Assembly: GCA_002095305.1 (NCBI GenBank)
Contig: MIEI01000006.1
Coordinates: forward strand, 36,997-100,996
Direction: 5' to 3'
Source: Pantoea brenneri
GTDB taxonomy: Bacteria > Pseudomonadota > Gammaproteobacteria > Enterobacterales > Enterobacteriaceae
DNA: 64,000 nucleotides
The translations under genes were made by a program, and so were the position numbers. Positions 38,985 through 48,575 of the stretch are shown in pieces (position 1 is the stretch's first letter; each line of letters opens with the position of its first letter). The notes under the pieces were generated by a model. The model saw only the letters and a program-made list of their open reading frames with translations. It had not been told where the DNA came from and made no database searches.

Positions 38985-40667
38985 ATGGAATTTGATTACA
39001 TCATTATTGGAGCCGGATCCGCAGGGAACGTTTTGGCCACCCGTCTGACCGAGGACAGCAACGTCAATGTACTGCTGTTGGAAGCGGGCGGCCCGGATTA
39101 TCGATTTGATTTCAGGACCCAGATGCCTGCGGCACTGGCCTATCCATTGCAGGGAAAACGCTATAACTGGGCCTACGAAACTGAGCCAGAGCCTTACATG
39201 AACAATCGCCGCATGGAGTGTGGTCGCGGCAAAGGCCTGGGCGGTTCGTCGCTGATTAACGGCATGTGCTACATCCGCGGCAACGCCATGGATCTGGATA
39301 ACTGGGCCACCGCGCCTGGGCTGGAGCACTGGAGCTATCTTGACTGCCTGCCCTACTATCGCAAAGCGGAAACCCGCGATATCGGTCCGAATGACTTCCA
39401 CGGCGGTGACGGCCCGGTATGCGTAGCGACGCCGAAAGCCGGCAATAACGTGCTGTTTGAAGCGATGATCGAAGCGGGTGTTCAGGCCGGTTATCAGCGC
39501 ACTGACGACCTCAACGGTTTCCAGCAGGAAGGTTTTGGTCCGATGGACCGCACCGTGACGCCGCAGGGACGCCGTTCCAGCACCGCCCGTGGCTATCTTG
39601 ACCAGGCAAAAGGCCGGCCGAACCTGAAGATAATTACCCATGCCACCACCGACCGCATCGTGTTTGACGGTAAGCGTGCCGTCGGCGTGGAGTATCTGCA
39701 GGGTGACAGCAATAGCATCCATAAAGTCACGGCCCGCCGCGAAGTGCTGCTGTGCGCCGGTGCTATCGCCTCTCCGCAAATCCTGCAACGTTCCGGTGTC
39801 GGCTCACCGGAACTGCTGAAGCAGTTTGATATTCCGCTGGTACACGACCTGCCGGGCGTCGGAGAGAACCTGCAGGACCATCTGGAGATGTATCTGCAGT
39901 ACGAATGTAAAGAACCGGTGTCGCTCTACCCGGCGCTGAAATGGTGGAACCAGCCGAAAATCGGTGCCGAGTGGATGTTCAACGGCAGCGGGATTGGTGC
40001 CAGCAACCAGTTCGAAGCAGGCGGCTTTATCCGCAGCCGTAAAGAGTTCAGCTGGCCGAATATTCAGTACCACTTTCTGCCGGTGGCGATTAACTACAAC
40101 GGTTCAAACGCGGTCGATGCGCACGGCTTCCAGTGTCACGTCGGCTCAATGCGCTCACCGAGCCGCGGCCATGTCCGGCTGAAGTCACGCGATCCACGTC
40201 GTCATCCGGCGATTCTGTTTAACTACATGTCACACGAGCAGGACTGGCATGAGTTCCGCGATGCGATTCGTATTACGCGCGAGATTATTAATCAGCCCGC
40301 GCTGGATAAATATCGCGGCCGTGAGATCAGCCCAGGGCTGGAGTGCCAGACCGACGAACAGCTGGATGAGTTTGTGCGTAACCATGGCGAAACCGCTTAT
40401 CACCCGTGCGGCACCTGTAAAATGGGTAACGATGAGATGTCGGTGGTCGACGGTGAAGGCCGGGTGCATGGCCTGCAAGGGTTACGTGTGGTCGATGCGT
40501 CGATCATGCCACTGATCATCACCGGCAACCTCAACGCTACCACCATCATGATTGGCGAGAAGATTGCCGATCTGATCCGTGGCCGCGATCCGCTGCCGCG
40601 CAGCACCGCCCGCTATTACGTTGCCGGCGATGCCCCGGTGCGTAAGGTCGCGCAGCGCGCTGACTAA
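38985..40667 (+). CDS. betA: Choline dehydrogenase
   Basis: 560-residue FAD-dependent GMC oxidoreductase oxidising choline to betaine aldehyde at the membrane. FAD-binding [10 protein letters not shown] at the N-terminus, GMC signature [15 protein letters not shown], second signature [15 protein letters not shown], and the catalytic His region [10 protein letters not shown] with [11 protein letters not shown] near the end. Last gene of betIBA, followed by a terminator at 40693. Confidence 0.97.
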   Translation: MEFDYIIIGAGSAGNVLATRLTEDSNVNVLLLEAGGPDYRFDFRTQMPAALAYPLQGKRYNWAYETEPEPYMNNRRMECGRGKGLGGSSLINGMCYIRGNAMDLDNWATAPGLEHWSYLDCLPYYRKAETRDIGPNDFHGGDGPVCVATPKAGNNVLFEAMIEAGVQAGYQRTDDLNGFQQEGFGPMDRTVTPQGRRSSTARGYLDQAKGRPNLKIITHATTDRIVFDGKRAVGVEYLQGDSNSIHKVTARREVLLCAGAIASPQILQRSGVGSPELLKQFDIPLVHDLPGVGENLQDHLEMYLQYECKEPVSLYPALKWWNQPKIGAEWMFNGSGIGASNQFEAGGFIRSRKEFSWPNIQYHFLPVAINYNGSNAVDAHGFQCHVGSMRSPSRGHVRLKSRDPRRHPAILFNYMSHEQDWHEFRDAIRITREIINQPALDKYRGREISPGLECQTDEQLDEFVRNHGETAYHPCGTCKMGNDEMSVVDGEGRVHGLQGLRVVDASIMPLIITGNLNATTIMIGEKIADLIRGRDPLPRSTARYYVAGDAPVRKVAQRAD

Positions 40668-40692
40668 TCGGTGACGTTGTCACATAACCACG

Positions 40693-40722
40693 GCCGGGCA
40701 CGTTGTTGCCCGGCTGTTTTTT
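40693..40722 (+). terminator. Terminator of betIBA
   Basis: 7-bp stem GCCGGGC / GCCCGGC with an 8-base loop and a TGTTTTTT tail, 25 bp after the betA stop. Confidence 0.85.
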
Positions 40723-41094
40723 ATATTCACCTCTCATTAACACATTCATCCTGATTACGCTGTTGTTGCCTTGCGATAGACCTAAATGAAGCCGAAACGA
40801 AGCATAATCTGCTATTGATCTTCAGTCAGGCGAAATGCTATAAATCTGGCGTGTTTATAACCGGAGGCACTATTCGTCCACTGATGAGAAGCAACAATGT
40901 GGATGCGTCGTTAATATTATGAGCAGAATGTTCATTTCAATCCCTGTCACTTTTACCACTTCCCTCTCTGGCTGGAACGCCGCCGATCAACACTGGCGTA
41001 GCGCCCTGTAGTCCCTTTTCCGCTTCGACATCTCTTTTGAATCTGCTGACACGTTGTGTGATGCAGGCACTGTTATCGTTGCTGGAGAAAAACC
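40723..41094. other. Intergenic region upstream of mdtJI
   Basis: 372 bp with no convincing ORF. It should contain the mdtJI promoter; TTATAA-like A/T-rich stretches occur around 40850-40920, but I cannot assign a promoter or regulator site. Confidence 0.4.
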
Positions 41095-41445
41095 ATGCGT
41101 GCATGGATCTTATTATCACTCGCTATTGTTACTGAAATTATCGGCACCCTGTTTATGAAATGGTCCAGCCTCAACGGCAGCCAGTCGGGCTACCTGATGA
41201 TGCTGGGCATGATTGCCTGTTCTTATATATTCCTGAGTTTTGCGATTAAACGTATCGCGCTAGGCGTGGCGTACGCGCTGTGGGAAGGGATTGGCATCAT
41301 GCTGATTACCCTGTTCAGCGTGCAGCTGTTTGGCGAAAGCCTGTCAGTACTGAAACTCTGTGGCCTGATGACGCTGGTGGTCGGCATCGTGCTGATTAAA
41401 ACCGGCACCCGCGCAACGCCGGAGGTGAATCATGGTCATCGCTGA
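41095..41445 (+). CDS. mdtJ: SMR spermidine exporter subunit MdtJ
   Basis: 116-residue four-helix small multidrug resistance protein. Conserved membrane Glu in [11 protein letters not shown] (residue ~16), [13 protein letters not shown] in TM3 and GIVLIKTG in TM4, matching E. coli MdtJ; even the tail EVNHG is shared. Acts with MdtI to export spermidine. The end overlaps mdtI by 14 nt, indicating translational coupling. Confidence 0.95.
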   Translation: MRAWILLSLAIVTEIIGTLFMKWSSLNGSQSGYLMMLGMIACSYIFLSFAIKRIALGVAYALWEGIGIMLITLFSVQLFGESLSVLKLCGLMTLVVGIVLIKTGTRATPEVNHGHR

Positions 41446-41761
41446 TCTGATTCACGCCGCATGGCTGGCGCTGGCTATCGTGCTGGAGATTGCCGCCAAC
41501 ATCTTCCTCAAATACTCCAATGGTTTTAAGAAACCGCTGTACGGCGTGCTCTCGCTGGCCAGTGTGCTGCTGGCCTTTAGTGCGCTGGCGCAAGCGGTAA
41601 AAGGTATCGATTTATCGGTGGCCTATGCGGTCTGGGGTGGTTTTGGGATTATCGCCACTGTCGCCGCTGGCTGGGTGTTATTTGGCCAGCGTCTGAACAA
41701 AAAAGGCTGGGCCGGATTAACCCTGCTGCTGGCCGGTATGATCCTGTTAAAGCTGGCCTGA
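41432..41761 (+). CDS. mdtI: SMR spermidine exporter subunit MdtI
   Basis: 109-residue partner of MdtJ. The key Glu sits in [12 protein letters not shown], followed by [18 protein letters not shown] and [11 protein letters not shown]; almost every segment aligns with E. coli MdtI. Paired SMR genes form a heterodimer with opposite topology. Start within mdtJ behind CCGGAGGTGAATC. Confidence 0.95.
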   Translation: MVIADLIHAAWLALAIVLEIAANIFLKYSNGFKKPLYGVLSLASVLLAFSALAQAVKGIDLSVAYAVWGGFGIIATVAAGWVLFGQRLNKKGWAGLTLLLAGMILLKLA

Positions 41762-41787
41762 TCGGCCATCTCAATCAGTGATATTTA

Positions 41788-41815
41788 TTAAGGGTGTGCC
41801 ATGGCACGCCCTTAA
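41788..41815 (+). terminator. Inverted repeat after mdtI, weak terminator
   Basis: TTAAGGGTGTGCCATGGCAC and the following GCCCTTAA form a near-perfect hairpin, but only a short T tract follows. Confidence 0.5.
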
Positions 41816-41961
41816 CTTCCTGTGCTTACCCGCCCTGTTTCGGTTGCTTTTTCCCTCTTACCTGTGCTCGGAATCTTCTTACTTTTGTAAAGGCCCGTTT
41901 ACATATTTGTTGCCTTAAGGCTTAGTGAGCGCCGAAGGTCGGATAAAAACGAGGAATAGTT

Positions 41962-43104
41962 ATGTCTGCAGCACGAGGTTGGTCTACGGAGCTGGAGGGA
42001 TTACGCGGCATCGCTTCTCTCTGGGTATTAGTTGGCCATATCAGCTTACTGGTTCATTGCCATATCACGCTTATTTCATCCCCTGGCATTGGGGTCGATC
42101 TGTTTATTCTGTTATCGGGTTATCTGATGGCGAAAAACTACGTCGAGCGTCAGCAGAAAGAGCCGTGGCAGAGCACAGAGACCATTAAGAAGTTCTGGAT
42201 CCGACGCTTCTTCCGCATCGCGCCGCTCTACTATCTGCTGTTAATCATCGCCCTGTTTTACGGCCCGTGGTTTGGCGAAATGCGTGACACCATTGCCCAT
42301 TTCTACTCCGGCACCGCGACTGAGTCATCGCGTTACACCGACCAGTCCCTGACCAATATTCTCACCCACTTCAGTTTCCTGTTTGGCCTGTTGCCGGAGT
42401 ATGGCTTCAATACCGTGCTGCCAGACTGGAGTATTGGGCTGGAAATGCAGTTCTACCTGCTGTTCCCGTTCATCATGCTGGTGACGCTGCGCTTTGGCTA
42501 TGCAGCTTCGCTGATTGGCATTATGGCGCTGTGCTGCGCCGGACGTTATCTGCTGGCGGATTATTATGAAGCCTTCGAGATGCCGTCGATGATCCTGATT
42601 AAGCTCAACATGTTCCTCTCGGGTATGTTGCTGGCCGAAGCGATTCGCCGTAAATCGCTGCTCTACGTGGCTTATGCGCTACTGGGCCCGGTCGCCAGCG
42701 TGGCGATAGGACTGGAAGCGATTAAGCTGCAGGTGATTATGGAAGCGCTGATGATCGTCGGGATGACCGCCATCCTGTGGCAATATCAGGAAAACAGCCT
42801 GATGGCACGACTGATTATGCTGCCGCGTAAGCTGCTGAATAACCGTCTGAGCACCTGGCTGGGCGACGTGTCGTTTTCGGTTTACCTGCTGCACCTGCTG
42901 ATTGTGATCCCGCTGATCGCCCTGCTGCTCACCCATACCGACATCGAATTCAAAAGCGATCTGGTGCGTTTCCTGACCGTCTGCGTTACTGCTATTCCGG
43001 TGACCTACGCGCTGGCGTCGCTGCTGTATAAATATGTTGAGAAGCCCGGTATTCAGATCGGCAAACGCGTTCTGAAACCTAAGCTGGCGAACCAGGCAGG
43101 CTAA
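41962..43104 (+). CDS. Acyltransferase 3 family membrane protein (OafA/YrhL-like)
   Basis: 380 residues with about ten hydrophobic segments. The family's N-terminal motif is clear (LEGLRGIASLWVLVGH, with the essential His), then FWIRRFFRIAPLYY and PDWSIGLEMQFYLLFP, and the C-terminal SFSVYLLHLLIVIP. Such proteins O-acylate surface polysaccharides or lipids at the inner membrane. No glycan genes flank it, so the substrate is unknown. Confidence 0.9.
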   Translation: MSAARGWSTELEGLRGIASLWVLVGHISLLVHCHITLISSPGIGVDLFILLSGYLMAKNYVERQQKEPWQSTETIKKFWIRRFFRIAPLYYLLLIIALFYGPWFGEMRDTIAHFYSGTATESSRYTDQSLTNILTHFSFLFGLLPEYGFNTVLPDWSIGLEMQFYLLFPFIMLVTLRFGYAASLIGIMALCCAGRYLLADYYEAFEMPSMILIKLNMFLSGMLLAEAIRRKSLLYVAYALLGPVASVAIGLEAIKLQVIMEALMIVGMTAILWQYQENSLMARLIMLPRKLLNNRLSTWLGDVSFSVYLLHLLIVIPLIALLLTHTDIEFKSDLVRFLTVCVTAIPVTYALASLLYKYVEKPGIQIGKRVLKPKLANQAG

Positions 43105-43129
43105 TCGCTATTGAATCGCATCTGCATCA

Positions 43130-43155
43130 AGCCCCCTCTGCGGGGCTTTTTTTTT
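43130..43155 (+). terminator. Terminator of the acyltransferase gene
   Basis: AGCCCC / GGGGCT stem with a CTCTGC loop followed by nine T. Confidence 0.85.
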
Positions 43156-43251
43156 GCCTGAAGCCCGGCCCGCGTCTGCACTCGCCGCACCCTGGCAGCC
43201 TTGCGCTACACTTTTCCCGATACCCCATGACAGATCAACAAAGGAGAGACT

Positions 43252-43512
43252 ATGAGCGTTCAGCACCTGCTGCTTTCCAGCGACGGTGGTCATCTGATTA
43301 TCGAGGCTGATGAGTTGGAAACTGAGCTGGTGATCCCACCGCACCTGCGCACCGCTAGCGGCGGTGAAGCGGACGGTGATACCGGTCATCGGGTTGCCGT
43401 AACCCGGCACTACTGTAAGGGGCGCTATTACGCTGTAGCGCTGGATCGCCATGCGGCCAGCAATGAAATCGATGATGTGATCGATCTGCTGCATCCGGCG
43501 CCTATCGATTAG
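43252..43512 (+). CDS. Hypothetical protein, 86 aa
   Basis: Strong ribosome site AAAGGAGAGACT before ATG 43252. The protein is hydrophilic and acidic (MSVQHLLLSSDGGHLIIEAD, GGEADGDTGHRV), with a basic aromatic patch YCKGRYYAVALDRH and an acidic end. No signal peptide, no membrane segment, no family recognised. Flanked by terminators, so probably its own transcript. Confidence 0.65.
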   Translation: MSVQHLLLSSDGGHLIIEADELETELVIPPHLRTASGGEADGDTGHRVAVTRHYCKGRYYAVALDRHAASNEIDDVIDLLHPAPID

Positions 43513-43580
43513 CGGGCTGCAGCTGTATGCAGTCCAGCTGGAATAAGTGGCACATTTTAATCTTGAGACAGAGGACGATT

Positions 43581-43766
43581 ATGCAGAATAAGAAGTGGTT
43601 CGTTTCATATGTGATTAAGCCAAAAGGTGAGGATCACGTAACCGCGCATGCTTTCATTGAAGGCCATGAGGTTGAAGAGGCGCTGGAGGCGTATATGTTT
43701 GAGATTAAGAAGAACATGGAGCTGCAAACCGAAGAGATTACCCTGCTCTCCGTCAGCCTGGTGTAA
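43581..43766 (+). CDS. Hypothetical protein, 61 aa
   Basis: AGAGGACGATT precedes the ATG at 43581. The sequence begins MQNKKWFVSYVIKPKGEDH and continues with a predominantly helical acidic part (EGHEVEEALEAYMFEIKKNM) ending EEITLLSVSLV. It looks like a compact soluble domain; no family recognised. A terminator follows directly. Confidence 0.65.
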   Translation: MQNKKWFVSYVIKPKGEDHVTAHAFIEGHEVEEALEAYMFEIKKNMELQTEEITLLSVSLV

Positions 43767-43784
43767 ACCGGCCTGATGAATTAA

Positions 43785-43806
43785 CCTCGCTGCGGCGGGG
43801 TTTTTT
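43785..43806 (+). terminator. Terminator after the 61-aa gene
   Basis: CCTCGC / GCGGGG stem with one G-T pair and loop TGCG, followed by TTTTTT. Confidence 0.7.
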
Positions 43807-43889
43807 CTGGCTGACGGGCAGCTGCAGTGCTGCCGATCGGATTCGGTACCCTTGTTAATGAGCAAACCCTGCTGATAACACCTTGCTGA

Positions 43890-44114
43890 TTATTTTGTGT
43901 TCTGACAGTGTGCCTCGCAACGGGCATTTGATTGATTATATTTATCAGAAGACGAGTTTCCCTGGTGCAAAGCTCTGTTACTTAGTCGGATACGGCCATG
44001 AGTGATCGAACCCGGTCGATGATAAAACACCAGTGACCGCAAGGTATGCCAGCACCAGCATGACAGCACAATTGCTGTTATTTCAAGGCTTTTGAACCAA
44101 TGATGTTTCGCCAT
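43890..44114 (-). CDS. Possible small protein, 74 aa
   Basis: Start MAKHHWFKSLEITAIVLSCW behind AAAGAGGGATATTT. A short hydrophobic stretch (ITAIVLSCWCW) is followed by a polar Ser/Asn/His-rich tail that looks unstructured. No family recognised; the good ribosome site is the main support. It could equally be a chance ORF. Confidence 0.35.
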   Translation of the reverse strand: MAKHHWFKSLEITAIVLSCWCWHTLRSLVFYHRPGSITHGRIRLSNRALHQGNSSSDKYNQSNARCEAHCQNTK

Positions 44115-44301
44115 AAATATCCCTCTTTGCGTTGCGTGTATTAGTTACTTCCCCTTCACATTATAATGTTACCGGTAAAGTGCAAGTCAGAGACACATCA
44201 GGAAACATAAAGCAGAACTTATTAATCATTGAAGGTTACTGATGAGGCTGATGAGGTTTGATGGATGACTGCCCGGCCCTGCGTTATCACGCTCCAGGCG
44301 T

Positions 44302-44325
44302 AAAAAAGCCCGCACAGCGCGGGCT
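44302..44325 (-). terminator. Terminator of adhP
   Basis: AGCCCGC / GCGGGCT stem with a 5-base loop and a T6 tail on the minus strand, just after the adhP stop. Confidence 0.9.
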
Positions 44326-44349
44326 TAAATTCGGGATTGCTGGTGCTGA

Positions 44350-45369
44350 TTAGGCGGACTGATTGGTAAAGTCGATCACCATTCTTCCGCGAATTGTTCC
44401 CTGAATCATCTCATCAAAGATGGTATTGATCTCGCCGATCTTCCTTTTGGTGACTTTAGGCACCACTTTTCCTTCAGCAGCAAACTGGAAAGCTTCGGCC
44501 AGATCGTTACGCGTTCCGACCAGCGAGCCGACCACCTGAATGCCATCAAGTACCAGTCGCGGAATATTCAGGCTCATCTCTTCAGGCGGCAGCCCGACAG
44601 CCACCACCCGACCACCGGCTCTGACCGCGTCCACGGCCGAGTTAAATGCCGCTTTGGCAACGGCAGTGACTACCGCTGCATGTGCGCCACCGGTTTTTTC
44701 CTGAATGATTGCGGCCGCATCTTCAGTAGCGGAGTTAACCACCAGATCGGCACCCATCTGTTTCGCCAGTTCAAGCTGACCATCGCTGATATCGATGGCG
44801 ATCACTTTGGCGTTAAAAACATTCTTCGCGTACTGTAATGCGAGGTTGCCCAATCCGCCGAGGCCGTAGATCGCAATCCACTGACCCGGTTTAACCTCTG
44901 AAACTTTCACTGCCTTATAGGTGGTGACGCCAGCGCAGGTAACACTGCTGGCGGCGTAAGGGTCAAGACCTTCAGGCACTTTAACCGAATAATCCGCTAC
45001 CACAATGCACTCTTCAGCCATGCCGCCGTCAACGGTATAGCCGGCATTCACCACATCGCGACAGAGTGTTTCATTTCCTGAATTACAGTATTCGCAGTGG
45101 CCGCAGCCTTTGAAGAACCACGCCACGCTGGCGCGATCGCCCGGCTTAAGCGAGGTGACATCGGGCGCCACTTCCTCAACGATACCAATACCCTCATGCC
45201 CGAGCGTCACGCCCGTTTTATCGCCAAAATCACCGTTCTTGACGTGCAGATCGGTATGGCAAACTCCGCAGCACTCCATCCGCAACCGTGCCTCGCCATT
45301 TTTCAGCGGGCGCAGAGTTTTCTCTACAACATCAACCTGGTGCTCACGCGTAGCAATTGCAGCCTTCAT
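44350..45369 (-). CDS. adhP: Zinc-dependent alcohol dehydrogenase AdhP
   Basis: 339-residue medium-chain dehydrogenase matching E. coli AdhP. Catalytic zinc ligands in [10 protein letters not shown], structural zinc Cys cluster [15 protein letters not shown], and NAD-binding [14 protein letters not shown]. Oxidises ethanol and propanol or reduces the aldehydes. I chose the ATG at 45369, seven bases after GGGAGG, not the ATG two codons upstream that abuts the ribosome site. Confidence 0.95.
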   Translation of the reverse strand: MKAAIATREHQVDVVEKTLRPLKNGEARLRMECCGVCHTDLHVKNGDFGDKTGVTLGHEGIGIVEEVAPDVTSLKPGDRASVAWFFKGCGHCEYCNSGNETLCRDVVNAGYTVDGGMAEECIVVADYSVKVPEGLDPYAASSVTCAGVTTYKAVKVSEVKPGQWIAIYGLGGLGNLALQYAKNVFNAKVIAIDISDGQLELAKQMGADLVVNSATEDAAAIIQEKTGGAHAAVVTAVAKAAFNSAVDAVRAGGRVVAVGLPPEEMSLNIPRLVLDGIQVVGSLVGTRNDLAEAFQFAAEGKVVPKVTKRKIGEINTIFDEMIQGTIRGRMVIDFTNQSA

Positions 45370-45652
45370 AAACATACCTCCCTTTGATTAAGCCTTAAGG
45401 ATAAGCCAAACGCCAGTGATCACAAGTTTGCTGGCGGGCTGAGAGTGGCGGCGTTGAGGGGTTGTTCAGGTAAAGCTGCTTGTGATTGATTAACGCGCAG
45501 AACTTCTGCGCCTATCAGTCATAAACCCGATCAGCAGCTGTTGAATATACGCTGAATTAAGGCGGCACAGGTTCCGGCAGAGTAGAACAGAAGGCAGCAG
45601 TATGAGATTAACTACTTGATTTTACTAAATTAATTATTGCGAAACACCAGAC
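45370..45652. other. Intergenic region upstream of adhP
   Basis: 283 bp without a gene. It should carry the adhP promoter (leftward) and possibly that of a rightward RyeA/SraC RNA antisense to SdsR, as in E. coli; TTGAATATACGCT near 45540 is the best -10-like stretch I see. Not assigned. Confidence 0.35.
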
Positions 45653-45752
45653 AAAAAAAGACCGAATACGATTCCTATATTCGGTCCAGGGAAATGGCTC
45701 TCAGGGAGCCGTGCGCTAAAAGTTGGCATTCTTGCAGGCGGTTTCGCCTTGC
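45653..45752 (-). ncRNA. sdsR: Small RNA SdsR (RyeB)
   Basis: About 100 nt closely matching E. coli SdsR: 5' GCAAGGCG, the conserved core GCCAACTTTTAGCGCACGGC, then GAGCCATTTCCCTGGACC and the terminator hairpin ACCGAATA...TATTCGGT followed by seven T. Upstream, TAATCT with a preceding C sits six bases before the 5' end, a good sigma-S -10 element. SdsR is a stationary-phase, Hfq-dependent repressor of mRNAs such as ompD, tolC and mutS in relatives. It is next to yebY, as in E. coli. Confidence 0.93.
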
Positions 45753-45885
45753 AAGTTAAGATTAGAACAGCGCAGAGGTTTTGCCAGTTAACGCGAGGCT
45801 GAGGGCCGGAAACTGAAACAGTTTGTGATCGCAACGGCAGAAAACAGCAGAATTCGGGTGCAGCGCAGCACTGCACCCGGCGGGT

Positions 45886-46233
45886 TTATTTACCGCACAG
45901 CGCCTGGGTACGCTCAATGATCGGCTGCAGGCTCATCATATGGCCTGGATTGGCTTTATCTTCGCTCTGAATCACGCTGATCGGTTGTGCCTTCACCTGC
46001 TTGGTTTTGAACAGCTGATCCGCTTTATCATTCAACGGATACTGCATCAGGGTGCTGGGGTTAATGGCAAACAGTGAACCGTCTTTCTCACAGGTCAGCA
46101 TCACCTCTTCGCGGTTAAACGGCCACTTGTCTTTGCCGATTTCAAAGCGGCTGACGGTAATGATCTGCGCCGCCAGCGCCTGGCCGCATACGGATAACAA
46201 CAGGACTGCGGGAATCACTTTCTTCAGCAACAT
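45886..46233 (-). CDS. yebY: DUF2511 periplasmic protein YebY
   Basis: 115 residues with a signal peptide ([21 protein letters not shown]) and a small domain with two Cys ([25 protein letters not shown] ... RTQALCGK) likely disulfide-bonded. Orthologue of E. coli YebY. It sits directly after copC-copD on the same strand, which links it to copper handling; direct function unproven. Confidence 0.9.
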   Translation of the reverse strand: MLLKKVIPAVLLLSVCGQALAAQIITVSRFEIGKDKWPFNREEVMLTCEKDGSLFAINPSTLMQYPLNDKADQLFKTKQVKAQPISVIQSEDKANPGHMMSLQPIIERTQALCGK

Positions 46234-46263
46234 AACTTACCTTTACGCATTTCTTAATAATAT

Positions 46264-47142
46264 TCAGGCTGGCGACAGCGTGGCAAAAACGCTGACCAGC
46301 CCAACCACTCCACATGCCAGCAGCAGTTCAAGCTGGGTCATGCGGATAAATTTTTGCTGCGTCCCACTGCCCGCCAGACGGAAGCGTGGCACCAGCCAGT
46401 AACGGTTAATCAGCGCCACCAGCACCATCAATGCCACCAGCAATACTTTCCACAGCAATAAAGCCACGTAACGTGAATCGGGCCACGCCAGCGGCCAGCC
46501 GAGGATCAGCAGGCTGTTGATCATCCCGGTCAGCAGGGTTAACGCCACGGCCAGATGACCATAACGGGAAAAACGCATCATGGTGCGGATAGCGTCTGTA
46601 CGGCGATCGATCTGGCGAGCTTCACGCATCAACAGCAGCAGCGGTAATAAACCGCCAACCCAGAACGCCGCGCCCGTCAGATGTAACGCCTGACTGATCT
46701 GCTGCAGTGCGCCGGGCCAGCCTTCGCGCATCGCCGCGTGTCCGGTTAAGGCCAGAGCGGCCAGTTGCAGCACCCCCGCCAGCAGCAGTGTCTGCGCTCG
46801 TAACCGTCCCTTCAGCCATAGCCCTGCGACAGCAAAGACGCCGAACAGCATCTCCCACTGCCACACTGCGCCAAAGCGGGTGCCGAGTACCGCCAGCCAG
46901 ACCGCGCTATCGGCCAGATTGGCACTGTCGCCGCTCATTAATACGTTCTGGCAGGCCAGCATCGCCAGTGCACTCAGCAGTGCCAGCCACGCGCTCCATT
47001 GCAATAACGGATTTAAGCAGATCGTCAGCCGTGGACGATAGCGCGCCGGTGCCAGCAGCGCGCAATAACATGCGCTGGCGGTCAGCAGCATCAGGGCGGC
47101 AAAATGCAACCCGCGCAGCATCACCCAGACGGAGTCCACCAC
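46264..47142 (-). CDS. yebZ: Copper resistance D family membrane protein YebZ (CopD)
   Basis: 292-residue CopD-type inner-membrane protein with about eight hydrophobic segments and membrane His residues (LRGLHFAALML, GHAAMREGWPG, LHLTGAAFWVGGLLPLLLL). With periplasmic CopC it is thought to import copper or pass it to cuproenzymes. Starts two bases after the copC stop; yebY follows 30 bp later, forming yobA-yebZ-yebY. Confidence 0.92.
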   Translation of the reverse strand: MVDSVWVMLRGLHFAALMLLTASACYCALLAPARYRPRLTICLNPLLQWSAWLALLSALAMLACQNVLMSGDSANLADSAVWLAVLGTRFGAVWQWEMLFGVFAVAGLWLKGRLRAQTLLLAGVLQLAALALTGHAAMREGWPGALQQISQALHLTGAAFWVGGLLPLLLLMREARQIDRRTDAIRTMMRFSRYGHLAVALTLLTGMINSLLILGWPLAWPDSRYVALLLWKVLLVALMVLVALINRYWLVPRFRLAGSGTQQKFIRMTQLELLLACGVVGLVSVFATLSPA

Positions 47143-47144
47143 GA

Positions 47145-47522
47145 TTATTTCACGCTGAAGCGGTAGCTTCCTGAGGTTTTATGCCCATCGACCGACAGCA
47201 CATGCCAGTTAACCTGGTAACTGCCAGCATTAAGCGGCTTAGGCAGATCGACAATCAGACGACTGGCGTGCTTTGACTCAACGTGCGCTTTGCCGGTTGC
47301 TACCGGCTGTTGGGCCGCATCCAGCAAGGTGACGCCGCTGAATGCCGCCTCGATATCTTCGCTAAAATTGAGCGTCAGCGCAGCCGTTGAATCGGTCACC
47401 TGCGCGTCAGCCGCCGGGTTTGATGACTGAAGATGCGCATGTACCAGCGCAGACTGACTGAAGGCAAGGCCTGCGGCCGCCACCAGCGCAATCATCATGC
47501 GGGAAACCGGTTTTTTCTGCAT
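47145..47522 (-). CDS. yobA: CopC-domain periplasmic copper-binding protein YobA
   Basis: 125 residues: cleavable signal peptide ending SALVHA, exposing an N-terminal HLQSSNPAADAQV with the His expected to bind Cu(II) at the new N-terminus, then the CopC beta-sandwich (LTLNFSEDIEAAFSGVTL, VLSVDGHKTSGSYRF, with the second His in DGHKTSG). First gene of yobA-yebZ-yebY. Confidence 0.93.
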   Translation of the reverse strand: MQKKPVSRMMIALVAAAGLAFSQSALVHAHLQSSNPAADAQVTDSTAALTLNFSEDIEAAFSGVTLLDAAQQPVATGKAHVESKHASRLIVDLPKPLNAGSYQVNWHVLSVDGHKTSGSYRFSVK

Positions 47523-47673
47523 AAGATCATCCTTTTAACAACCGTTGACGCGACAAACGTGGCGAAAGGATACGCTGCTCTATTTGTGGTGTCGAGGCCA
47601 GCGATGCGATCCTTAACCCTTGATTCAGACCGGCGAAAACATTACTTTTGCCCCACATCATCAGGAGAACACT

Positions 47674-47904
47674 ATGAGCCATAACCTTGCCCAGCTATCC
47701 CGTGAAGAGAAAGACAAAATCAATGTCGATCTGGCGGCAGCGGGCGTGGCGTTTAAAGAGCGCTATAACATGCCGGTGGTCGCAGAGATGGTCGCACAGG
47801 AACAGCCAGAAGCCCTGCGCGACTGGTTTCGCCAGCGTCTGATGCACTATCGCCAGGCCTCACTCAGCCTGTCGCGTCTGCCTTATGAACCGAAGATGAA
47901 ATAA
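47674..47904 (+). CDS. holE: DNA polymerase III theta subunit
   Basis: 76 residues, same length as E. coli Hol[21 protein letters not shown] and [11 protein letters not shown] are conserved. Theta binds and stabilises the epsilon proofreading subunit in the core polymerase. Start at 47674 behind CAGGAGAACACT. Its stop overlaps the exoX start by one base, a pairing of theta with another DnaQ-fold exonuclease gene. Confidence 0.95.
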   Translation: MSHNLAQLSREEKDKINVDLAAAGVAFKERYNMPVVAEMVAQEQPEALRDWFRQRLMHYRQASLSLSRLPYEPKMK

Positions 47905-48575
47905 TGATATTACGCGTAATTGATACCGAAACCTGCGGCCTGCAGGGCGGCGTGGTAGAAGTGGCCTCGGTCGACGTGATTAACGGCCAGATAGTCAATC
48001 CGATGAGCGACCTGATCCTGCCCGACCGCCCTATCAGCCGTCAGGCGATGGCGGTGCATCGCATTACCGAAGCGATGGTGGCCGACAAGCCGACCATCGA
48101 ACAGGCGATCTCGCGCTACCACGGCAGTGCTTTCTACGTGGCGCATAACGCCAGCTTTGACCGTCGCATGCTGCCGGAGATGTACGGAGAGTGGATCTGC
48201 ACCATGCAGCTGGCGCGTCAGCTGTGGCCGGGGATTAAATATGGCAACCAGGCGCTGCGGCACTCGCTGAAGCTGGACGTGACGCCACCTGCGGATTTGC
48301 ATGCGCACCGCGCGCTGTATGACTGTTATGTCACTGCCGCGCTGTTGATTCGCATCATGGAGACCTCGGGCTGGAGCGCCTCCGAAATGATTGTGCGTTC
48401 GCAACCGGCGGCCCAGCGCGACGATATTCTGCCGTTCGGCAAATACCGCGGCCAGGCGATTGCGGTGATCGCCCGTAAAGATCCGGGCTACCTGAAATGG
48501 ATGCTGGATAACGTGACCGATTTGCGCCCGCCATTGCGGCAGGCGCTGCGTAAATATCTTAGTGAGTCTCAGTAA
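47904..48575 (+). CDS. exoX: Exodeoxyribonuclease X
   Basis: 223-residue DEDDh 3'-5' exonuclease on single- and double-stranded DNA, used in mismatch repair. Catalytic Asp-Glu in [17 protein letters not shown], and the His-Asp of [14 protein letters not shown] are in place; the C-terminal [21 protein letters not shown] matches the family. Translationally coupled to holE. Its 3' end overlaps the convergent ptrB by 7 bp. Confidence 0.95.
   Translation: MILRVIDTETCGLQGGVVEVASVDVINGQIVNPMSDLILPDRPISRQAMAVHRITEAMVADKPTIEQAISRYHGSAFYVAHNASFDRRMLPEMYGEWICTMQLARQLWPGIKYGNQALRHSLKLDVTPPADLHAHRALYDCYVTAALLIRIMETSGWSASEMIVRSQPAAQRDDILPFGKYRGQAIAVIARKDPGYLKWMLDNVTDLRPPLRQALRKYLSESQ

Noticed and set aside
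40937..41119. 60-codon minus-strand ORF upstream of mdtJ
   Set aside because: It overlaps the mdtJ start and promoter and has no ribosome site or family match.
45634..45876. 80-codon ORF over the SdsR region
   Set aside because: The conserved signal there is the small RNA; the ORF crosses the sRNA and its promoter.
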